Shown here one piece after another: positions 1 to 4,980 of a stretch of 7,215 nucleotides of DNA. How positions within the stretch are numbered: the first letter of the stretch is position 1; every line of letters begins with the position of its first letter. The DNA is from Candidatus Niyogibacteria bacterium CG10_big_fil_rev_8_21_14_0_10_42_19 (GTDB lineage: Bacteria > Patescibacteriota > Minisyncoccia > 1-14-0-10-42-19), in NCBI GenBank assembly GCA_002774705.1, contig PFCN01000003.1, positions 1 to 7,215 on the forward strand, written 5' to 3'. The notes beneath the pieces are model-generated. The model had not been told where the DNA came from. It saw only the letters and a program-made list of their open reading frames with translations, and did not search any database. A program made the translations under genes and the position numbers.

Positions 1-138
1 TTACCGCCGATAATTTATGTGATGCCTGTTTTCTTGGAGGGTCCCGCCACATTCCGGTGGACACCGATTAGTTTTTTTTGTTTATCATCCGCAAAAATAC
101 CGCACCCTTCAGGGCGCTGGTTAATGCGGTAGTTTATC
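1..138. other. Unassigned hairpin-rich segment downstream of rplT
   Basis: No known gene or RNA family is recognised here. A 7-bp inverted repeat, TACCGCA at 98-104 with TGCGGTA at 125-131, encloses a smaller CCCT/AGGG hairpin (105-108 with 111-114). The small hairpin extends to 7 bp (102-108 with 111-117) with a G-U wobble if read from the minus strand, but with an A-C mismatch on the plus strand, which mildly favours a minus-strand RNA. A second element at 55-66 (CGGTG/CACCG) competes with CCAC (47-50)/GTGG (57-60). Both strands also have short open frames: plus from the window edge to a TAG at 130-132, ending 8 nt before the terminator, and minus 137-15 with no ATG or TTG (only one late GTG). 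Either could be the end of a partial gene or chance. Its neighbour beyond position 1 is unseen. Confidence 0.35.
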
Positions 139-139
139 T

Positions 140-168
140 AAAAAGTCCCGTATGCCACGGGACTTTTT
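140..168. terminator. Bidirectional intrinsic terminator after rplT
   Basis: A 12-bp perfect inverted repeat, AAAAAGTCCCGT (140-151) and ACGGGACTTTTT (157-168), has a 5-nt loop. On the minus strand it begins a few bases after the rplT stop codon and ends in five Ts, so it should close the infC-rpmI-rplT transcript. The plus-strand side has an even longer T-rich tail (164-180), so it could also terminate anything transcribed rightward from before the window. The hairpin and position are seen directly; the termination function is inferred. Confidence 0.85.
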
Positions 169-173
169 TATTT

Positions 174-518
174 TTATTTTGATGCTTCGATTATCTTTAC
201 GAATGTTTCAGGGTTTTTTGCCGCGATCTCTGAGAGCATTTTTCGGTTTATTTTTATTTCGGCTTTTTTAAGATTATTTATGAGCTTGGAATAGGTGACT
301 CCCTCTTTTCTTGATGCGGCGTTTATTCTCACTTGCCAGAGCCGCCTGAAACTGCCTTTCTTTTTTCTGCGATCCTGAAAAGAATTTACACCGGCATGAA
401 GCAAACGAACCTTGGCTTCTTTTTCTTTTGATTTTCCGCCCCAGCGAAAACCCTTGGCCTGTTTGAGGACATTTCGCCTTCTTTTTATTGAAATTTTTCC
501 ACGTTTTACGCGTACCAT
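174..518 (-). CDS. rplT: 50S ribosomal protein L20 (bL20)
   Basis: This 114-residue basic protein is a primary binder of 23S rRNA domain II, needed early in 50S assembly. The sequence shows the family hallmarks: VRVKRG at the N-terminus, a long basic helix with LKQAKGFR (residues 18-25), the DRRKKK...FRRLW segment near 50-61, RINAASR (64-70), and the C-terminal globular part with YSKLINNLKKAEIKINRKML. The usual family length is about 115-120, so it looks complete. The ATG at 518 lies 15 nt after the rpmI stop and matches the conserved N-terminus; there is no Shine-Dalgarno sequence, so translation may be coupled to rpmI. In E. coli and Bacillus L20 represses its own operon by binding leader RNA; no such site was recognised here. 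A strong hairpin terminator follows the stop. Confidence 0.97.
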   Translation of the reverse strand: MVRVKRGKISIKRRRNVLKQAKGFRWGGKSKEKEAKVRLLHAGVNSFQDRRKKKGSFRRLWQVRINAASRKEGVTYSKLINNLKKAEIKINRKMLSEIAAKNPETFVKIIEASK

Positions 519-533
519 AAATCTAAAAATTAA

Positions 534-728
534 TTATTTGAAAGGCATGAACTTTTTAATATCTTTGGCGGAAATATTAAATTTTTCCCATTTTTTCAAG
601 TTAAGTTGTTTGCTTCTTTTATCTTTCGCCCGGAAATGATTTTGTCCGGGTTTACGGCTTAAAATCTTTCCAGTTTTGGTTATTTTCAGCCTTTTTGCAA
701 AAGACTTGTTTGTTTTATTTAATGACAT
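534..728 (-). CDS. rpmI: 50S ribosomal protein L35 (bL35)
   Basis: A 64-residue, very basic protein of the large ribosomal subunit. The family pattern is visible: an N-terminal KTNKSFAKRLKITKTGKI block (about residues 5-22), a RKPGQNHFRAKDKRSKQ block corresponding to the usual arginine/lysine-rich AGKRHLLTKKS region, and a C-terminal KDIKKFMPFK resembling the family's DLKRIKKLLPY ending. Length matches the usual 64-66 residues. It is the middle gene of infC-rpmI-rplT: the ATG at 728 is 10 nt after the infC stop, and its TAA is 15 nt before rplT. No Shine-Dalgarno sequence precedes the ATG, so translation probably relies on coupling or on an unstructured A/T-rich start region. Gene order and protein sequence support each other. 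Confidence 0.95.
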   Translation of the reverse strand: MSLNKTNKSFAKRLKITKTGKILSRKPGQNHFRAKDKRSKQLNLKKWEKFNISAKDIKKFMPFK

Positions 729-738
729 TGTATTTGTT

Positions 739-1260
739 TTAGGGTGTTTTGGTCGTCTTTTTTTCTATAAGACAAAAATATCCGCGGGGCCCCTTTTTGG
801 GTCCTTCGACTATTTTATAGTCGGCAGTTATAAAATTAAGCACCCGATTTAGTCTTTCATAAATAAAATTCTTGTCAAGATATTTAGCCCTACCTTTGAG
901 CATTATCTCTACCCTTACCCGGTCGCCATCTTCTAAGAATTCAGAGGATTTTTTGGCCTTCATTTCGAGGTCGTGCTCGGATGTTCCGAGTCCTACTCGT
1001 ATACCGCGTACTTCAGATTGGTGCGTTTTTTTGGCTTCGCGGGATTTTTTCTCCTCGATATACCGGTATTTGCCATAATCCATGATTTTGGCAACCGGCG
1101 GGTTTGCTCCAGGGGATATCTCTATGAGATCCAAGTTGGCTTCTTTGGATTTCGTAAGAGCTTCGGTAGTTGTCATCACACCGATATTTTTACCATCGGC
1201 GTCAATCACCCGAACCTCCGGGGACCTTATCTGGCTGTTTATTTTAACTCTTTTATCCAA
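739..1260 (-). CDS. infC: Translation initiation factor IF-3
   Basis: IF-3 binds the 30S subunit, checks start-codon/initiator-tRNA pairing and prevents premature 50S joining. With the TTG start proposed here the product is 173 residues, the normal size. The N-domain begins at the conserved INSQIRSPEVRVID block (residues 7-20). KIMDYGKYRY (58-67) closes that domain, a lysine-rich linker follows (about 70-80), and the C-domain contains EVRGIRVGLGTSEHDLEMK (83-101) and a family-like FLEDGDRVRVEIMLKGR segment (108-124). An in-frame GTG at 1326 would add 22 hydrophobic residues (VGLFNRLIIAIFFDIILP) absent from the family and would place the promoter inside the gene, so I reject it. TTG at 1260 fits the family N-terminus and lies just after a near-consensus promoter. 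Rare start codons for infC are known: E. coli uses AUU, through which IF-3 represses itself. First gene of the operon with rpmI and rplT. Confidence 0.95.
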   Translation of the reverse strand: MDKRVKINSQIRSPEVRVIDADGKNIGVMTTTEALTKSKEANLDLIEISPGANPPVAKIMDYGKYRYIEEKKSREAKKTHQSEVRGIRVGLGTSEHDLEMKAKKSSEFLEDGDRVRVEIMLKGRAKYLDKNFIYERLNRVLNFITADYKIVEGPKKGPRGYFCLIEKKTTKTP

Positions 1261-1267
1261 TGGAAGT

Positions 1268-1296
1268 ATTATATCAAAGAATATCGCAATAATCAA
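1268..1296 (-). promoter_or_regulatory. Sigma70-type promoter of the infC-rpmI-rplT operon
   Basis: Read on the minus strand, TTGATT (-35, 1291-1296) and a perfect TATAAT (-10, 1268-1273) are 17 bp apart, the optimal spacing. Only 7 nt separate the -10 box from the proposed TTG start of infC. Transcription would therefore begin at or one base before the start codon (A1261 or T1260), giving an essentially leaderless mRNA. The boxes are seen directly; promoter activity and the start site are inferred. Confidence 0.75.
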
Positions 1297-1432
1297 ACGA
1301 TTGAATAACCCCACCCAATTTTGCACTCTGCCGGTAATTTCTTCACATAATACTCGGACTTGGCCAGAACCTCAGGGTTTTTAGGGTGATAGATAATTGT
1401 TTAAATTCAGCCTTTTTTGTGGGATGTCGGGT

Positions 1433-2461
1433 TTAGATTTTAAATTCAATCACGTCTCCGTCCTGTACTATATACTCTTTTCCCTCGGTGCGGATAAGCC
1501 CTCTTTCGCGGGCGTTTTTCCAAGAGCCGGCCAGGAGGAGTTTTTCCCAGTGGATGATCTCTGCCCGTATGAATTTTTCTTCAAAGTCGGAATGGATCGC
1601 GCGACCCGCTCTTTTTGCGGTGGAGTTTTTTGGAATGGTCCAGGCGCGGCTTTCGTCCTCTCCGGTCGTGAAATAAGTTATGAGGCCAAGAAGTTCGTAT
1701 GCTTTTCGTATAAGCTCTTGTAGACTTGAGGAAATATTCAGCTCTTTTTTTTCTTCCTCAGACATCGCCGATATGTCATTTTCCTGGCCGATATCAAGGG
1801 CGAGAGAATTTTCTAATTTAGGAGACTCCAAATTGTCTCGGCTAGAAATGTTAAACACGTAAAGGACCGGCTTGAATGAAATAAGTTCGCGGGTCTCAAT
1901 GGGCATCTCTTTCGGATCAAGCGTTATCGGGGTTGATGAGGCCTGCTCGAGCATTTGCTCGATTTTTTCATAATTTTTATGAGTTTCAACCGCTTCTTTG
2001 TTTCCGGTTCTCGCTTCTTTTGAAGTCTTTTCTTTTGCTTTGGTTACGGTTTCCAGGTCTTTTAAGGCAAGCTCGGTTTTGATGGTTAAAATATCCGAAA
2101 TAGGATCGGGGATGCCGGAAACATGATGAATATTTTCGTTTTTAAACGCCCGAACAATATGGCAGATGGCGTCCACTTCGCGGATGTGCGTTAAAAATTT
2201 ATTACCGAGGCCTTCGCCCGATGCGGCGCCCTTGATTAGTCCTGCGATATCGATGAATTCAATGTAGGTTTCAACCGTTTTTTTTGAATTTGAAAATTTG
2301 GATAATTTTTGCAGACGTTCATCTGGAACATTAACGACGCCGACATTTGGATCAATGGTTGCGAAAGGATAATTGGATGTATCAACTTGTTTTTTTGTCA
2401 GCGCTTGAAACAGGGTTGATTTGCCCACATTCGGGAGGCCGATAATACCTATCTTTAGCAT
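1433..2461 (-). CDS. ychF: Ribosome-binding ATPase YchF (Obg/OLA1-type P-loop protein)
   Basis: YchF is a nearly universal cytosolic P-loop NTPase of the Obg family that binds ribosomes and hydrolyses ATP rather than GTP. The 342-residue product shows the P-loop GLPNVGKST (residues 8-16), a switch-I region with YPFATIDPNVGVV (31-43), the switch-II/G3 motif DIAGLIKGAASGEGLGN (71-87), the conserved histidine of the family's HVxG segment (H113), a helical insertion (about 125-190), and a C-terminal TGS domain with the typical TTGEDESRAWTI and GDVIEF blocks (about 265-342). Length is slightly below the usual 360 or so. Oddly, the nucleotide-specificity motif, NxxE in this family, reads NISS (204-207). 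The gene stands alone, divergent from the phosphomutase; its ATG is 6 nt from a candidate -10 box. No clear terminator separates it from infC, so read-through into that operon is possible. Confidence 0.95.
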   Translation of the reverse strand: MLKIGIIGLPNVGKSTLFQALTKKQVDTSNYPFATIDPNVGVVNVPDERLQKLSKFSNSKKTVETYIEFIDIAGLIKGAASGEGLGNKFLTHIREVDAICHIVRAFKNENIHHVSGIPDPISDILTIKTELALKDLETVTKAKEKTSKEARTGNKEAVETHKNYEKIEQMLEQASSTPITLDPKEMPIETRELISFKPVLYVFNISSRDNLESPKLENSLALDIGQENDISAMSEEEKKELNISSSLQELIRKAYELLGLITYFTTGEDESRAWTIPKNSTAKRAGRAIHSDFEEKFIRAEIIHWEKLLLAGSWKNARERGLIRTEGKEYIVQDGDVIEFKI

Positions 2462-2467
2462 TTAGTT

Positions 2468-2495
2468 ATATTAGCAAAAAGAGCCAAAAAACCAA
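2468..2495 (-). promoter_or_regulatory. Candidate promoter of ychF (leaderless arrangement)
   Basis: On the minus strand TTGGTT (2490-2495) and TAATAT (2468-2473) are separated by 16 bp, and 6 nt lie between the -10 box and the ychF ATG, so transcription would begin at the start codon itself. An overlapping TATAAC (2465-2470) is an alternative -10 but too close to the ATG. No Shine-Dalgarno sequence is present, which agrees with a leaderless transcript. For the divergent gene at 2555 no equally good promoter is visible in this 93-bp region: TTGTAT (2513-2518) with TTTATG (2536-2541), or TATTAT (2524-2529), are weak candidates. Confidence 0.5.
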
Positions 2496-2554
2496 GAAAT
2501 TTTTTATGGCCTTTGTATTCGTGTATTATTATCGATTTATGGTAAATTAAAATA

Positions 2555-3898
2555 ATGCCGATCAAGCCGGAAATTTTTAAGGAATATGATGTCCGCGGGA
2601 TATACCCTTCGGAGATCGATGCCGGGATATCTTATAAAATAAGCTCTGCTTTCGCGGAGTTTCTTGATTTAAAAAATATTTCGGGTCCCATTGTCGTGGG
2701 GCGCGACGTGAGGCTGTCATCGGAAGAGCTGGCGGAAGCCGTTGCTAATGGTCTTTGCGATCGCGGAAGGGACGTTATTGATATAGGCCTCGCGACTACT
2801 CCGCTTTTTTATTTTAGCGTAGGCAGATCGGAGGCCGCCGGAGGCATAATGGTAACGGCTTCGCATAACCCTGGCAATTACAACGGTCTTAAGTTCATAA
2901 AAGAAGGCGTGGTTCCAGTTACTTTTGAAGACGGTATTAAAACGATTCACAACATCTCGCAAAAAGATCTCCCTCGTAAATTATCGCGCGGGATAAGGCG
3001 CCCGGATAATTTTTCGGAAAGTTATATAGATTTTTTGGTTGGGATCTCCGACATCCGTCGCAAACTTAAAATTGTGGTGGATGCTTCAAACGGATCGGCC
3101 GGGCCTTTTTTAACCAAATTGTTCCAAAAAATAGACGTTTATCTCGAGCCGTTATTTTTTGAGATGGACGGCAATTTTCCCAATCATCCGCCCGATCCCC
3201 TAAAGCCGGAATCTCTTAAGGAATGCAAAAAATGGATATTAAAATCAAAAGCGGATTTGGGGGCTGTGCTTGATGCCGACGGCGACCGGGTAATCTTTAT
3301 TGATGAAAAAGGGGAGGGGATAGCTTCTTTTAATATCGGTTCGTGGTTGGTAGACGACTTTGTTTTGCCGGGAGACAAAGTCATTATCGATAAGCGCGCC
3401 TCGAAATTTTTAAAAGAAAAAATTTTGGAAAAAGAAGGGGTCCCTGTCTATTCGAGAGCAGGGCATACCAATATAAGGGGAGCGATGGCCGAGAATAATG
3501 CCGTTTTTTCGGCGGAATTGTCCGGTCATTATTTTTATAAAGATTTTTACAATTCAGACTCGTCCCTTTTTACTTTAGTGAGAGTTCTTTCTCTTCTTTC
3601 AAAAAAAGAAAAAAAACTGTCGGAAATAATATCCGGGTATCAAAAATATTTTCATTCGGGAGAAATAAATTTTAAATGCGCTGATTTCGAAAAAATGCTC
3701 GGATATCTTAAGGGTGAGTATGCGTCAGGTGAGCAGGATTTTTTGGACGGTCTTACTATTTCGTATCCGGATTGGTGGTTCAACATCCGTCCGTCAAAAA
3801 CAGAGCCCTTAATACGCCTTATTATAGAGGCGGATACCGGGGAGAAGATGGAGGGCAAGGTGGCCGAGTTGATGGGGAAGATAGAAAGATTTAAGTAG
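2555..3898 (+). CDS. Phosphomannomutase/phosphoglucomutase family protein
   Basis: A 447-residue alpha-D-phosphohexomutase, interconverting hexose 1- and 6-phosphates, typically to supply GDP-mannose or UDP-glucose precursors for surface glycans. All four domains are present. The N-terminal FKEYDVRGIYP (8-18) precedes the catalytic phosphoserine loop TASHNP (101-106, Ser103). The metal loop is DADGDR (240-245), the sugar-recognition loop ELSGH (321-325, usually EMSGH), and the C-terminal phosphate-binding loop RPSKTEPLIR (412-421). Length fits PMM/PGM enzymes (about 450-460). The ELSGH loop allows both gluco and manno substrates, so manB/pgm specificity cannot be settled; GlmM is less likely given the TASHNP and ELSGH combination. 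It is the only plus-strand gene, divergent from ychF and convergent with trpS. The ATG at 2555 has no Shine-Dalgarno sequence but the conserved start-proximal motif lies right behind it. Confidence 0.93.
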   Translation: MPIKPEIFKEYDVRGIYPSEIDAGISYKISSAFAEFLDLKNISGPIVVGRDVRLSSEELAEAVANGLCDRGRDVIDIGLATTPLFYFSVGRSEAAGGIMVTASHNPGNYNGLKFIKEGVVPVTFEDGIKTIHNISQKDLPRKLSRGIRRPDNFSESYIDFLVGISDIRRKLKIVVDASNGSAGPFLTKLFQKIDVYLEPLFFEMDGNFPNHPPDPLKPESLKECKKWILKSKADLGAVLDADGDRVIFIDEKGEGIASFNIGSWLVDDFVLPGDKVIIDKRASKFLKEKILEKEGVPVYSRAGHTNIRGAMAENNAVFSAELSGHYFYKDFYNSDSSLFTLVRVLSLLSKKEKKLSEIISGYQKYFHSGEINFKCADFEKMLGYLKGEYASGEQDFLDGLTISYPDWWFNIRPSKTEPLIRLIIEADTGEKMEGKVAELMGKIERFK

Positions 3899-3969
3899 TA
3901 TATAAAAAAACTCGTAATTTACCCTTTTTGGATTTGATTTTAAGTTTGTATTTTTAACTTCGGATTTAT
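3899..3969. other. Convergent intergenic gap without a clear terminator
   Basis: These 71 AT-rich bases separate the 3' ends of the phosphomutase gene and trpS. The only inverted repeat seen is AAGTT (3942-3946) with AACTT (3956-3960) around a 9-nt loop, too weak to call a terminator with confidence. Converging transcripts may overlap or end by another route. Confidence 0.4.
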
Positions 3970-4971
3970 TTATATAACGTATCCCATTTTTTCTTTTACT
4001 TGGGACAGGGTTGTTTGAGAAATTATTCTGGATTTTCTTGACCCTCCATAAAGAATCTCGAGGACTTGTTTTTTGTTTTTCGTGAGTTCTTTGTATTTTT
4101 CTTGGATAGGCGCGAGTTTTTTTATTAAAAGTTCCGCCAGGTCGTTTTTAAATTCATAATAGTTTTTATCTTTATAGATCTTTTCTATTTCAGAGTGAGG
4201 AGATTCGGCGAAAGCCGAATATATTTCTATAAGATTTGAAATAGCCGGCTTTTTTATCTTGTTGTATTGGACTTCTTTCCCTGAATCGGTTGCGGCGGCC
4301 GCGATCTTTTGGCGGATCTCGTTAGGCGAGTCGAGAAGGCCTATGTAGTTATTCGAGCTTGGCGCCGATTTGGACATTTTTTTTGAAGCATCATCGAGTC
4401 CCATTATGCGCGCGGTATCTCTTTGCACGTATGCCTCAGGGACAGAGAAAGTACGCCCGTAACGGCTGTTGAATTTTTCGGCGAGCATTCTTGTGAATTC
4501 GATATGCTGGACCTGGTCTTCTCCGACCGGGACAATGTCGGTCTGGTAAAGAAGGATATCCGCGGCCATGAGGGTGGGGTAATTAAGGATTCCCGCGAGC
4601 ACCCCTTCTTTTTTGGTCCGGCCTTCCGTTTTTTCTTTAAATTGGGTCATCCGCTCGAGTTCTCCCAAGGGGGTCATTGTATTTAATATCCAGGCCAATT
4701 CGGTGTGTTCGGTCGAATGGGATTGTATGAACACGATTGATTCTTTAGGGTCTATTCCGCAGGCGATATACAGCATAGCGACTTTTAGGGTATTTTCATG
4801 GAATTCTTCCGGAACCTGCGGGACCGTGATGGCGTGATGATCAACCACGCAAAAAACGGACTCGTTCGTATATTGGAGGTCAACAAACTGTCTTATCGCT
4901 CCGAGATAATTTCCTATATGAAGTACGCCTGTTGGTTGAACTCCCGAAAAAACTGTTTGTTTCTTTTTCAT
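3970..4971 (-). CDS. trpS: Tryptophanyl-tRNA synthetase
   Basis: A 333-residue class Ic aminoacyl-tRNA synthetase that activates tryptophan with ATP and loads it onto tRNA-Trp in the cytosol. The Rossmann fold opens with FSGVQPTGVLHIGNYLGA; HIGN (18-21) is the class I HIGH-type signature. The tryptophan pocket motif MAADILLY (135-142) contains the conserved aspartate (D138), followed by VPVGEDQVQHIE (147-158). The second class signature is an intact KMSKS (198-202) preceded by GLDDASK. The C-terminal helical region ends with a lysine-rich segment and VKEKMGYVI, typical for bacterial TrpRS. Length is normal (about 325-340). It lies 9 nt downstream of rnj, apparently as the second gene of one transcript. 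No Shine-Dalgarno sequence, T-box or Trp-codon leader peptide is visible in the gap, so tryptophan-responsive control is not supported. Confidence 0.97.
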   Translation of the reverse strand: MKKKQTVFSGVQPTGVLHIGNYLGAIRQFVDLQYTNESVFCVVDHHAITVPQVPEEFHENTLKVAMLYIACGIDPKESIVFIQSHSTEHTELAWILNTMTPLGELERMTQFKEKTEGRTKKEGVLAGILNYPTLMAADILLYQTDIVPVGEDQVQHIEFTRMLAEKFNSRYGRTFSVPEAYVQRDTARIMGLDDASKKMSKSAPSSNNYIGLLDSPNEIRQKIAAAATDSGKEVQYNKIKKPAISNLIEIYSAFAESPHSEIEKIYKDKNYYEFKNDLAELLIKKLAPIQEKYKELTKNKKQVLEILYGGSRKSRIISQTTLSQVKEKMGYVI

Positions 4972-4980
4972 ACTTTATAA

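Noticed and set aside
22..66. Faint resemblance to a T-box or 6S RNA on the minus strand
   Set aside because: Only short G/C-rich similarities were seen. The core conserved T-box sequence and a 6S-like central bulge with long closing stems are not present, so no family is claimed.
1261..1326. GTG start at 1326 giving IF-3 a 22-residue N-terminal extension
   Set aside because: The added residues are hydrophobic and unlike IF-3, and the stretch contains the -35 and -10 boxes. The family N-terminus begins right after TTG 1260.
872..1384. Plus-strand open frames opposite infC and its upstream region
   Set aside because: They overlap the well-supported infC on the other strand, overlap one another in different frames, and show no recognisable motifs.
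1397..1862. Plus-strand open frames opposite ychF
   Set aside because: They lie antisense to conserved ychF coding sequence, with cysteine- and phenylalanine-rich composition typical of shadow frames.
2717..3858. Minus-strand frames opposite the phosphomutase gene
   Set aside because: They are short, have no motifs and sit entirely within the conserved mutase coding region.
4203..4220. Perfect 7-bp hairpin with a GAAA loop inside trpS
   Set aside because: It lies within normal coding sequence of the enzyme with no T-run on either side; most likely a coincidence of codon choice.
4972..4980. Possible Trp attenuator or T-box before trpS
   Set aside because: Only 9 nt separate rnj and trpS, leaving no room for a leader, and no such element was seen at the end of rnj.
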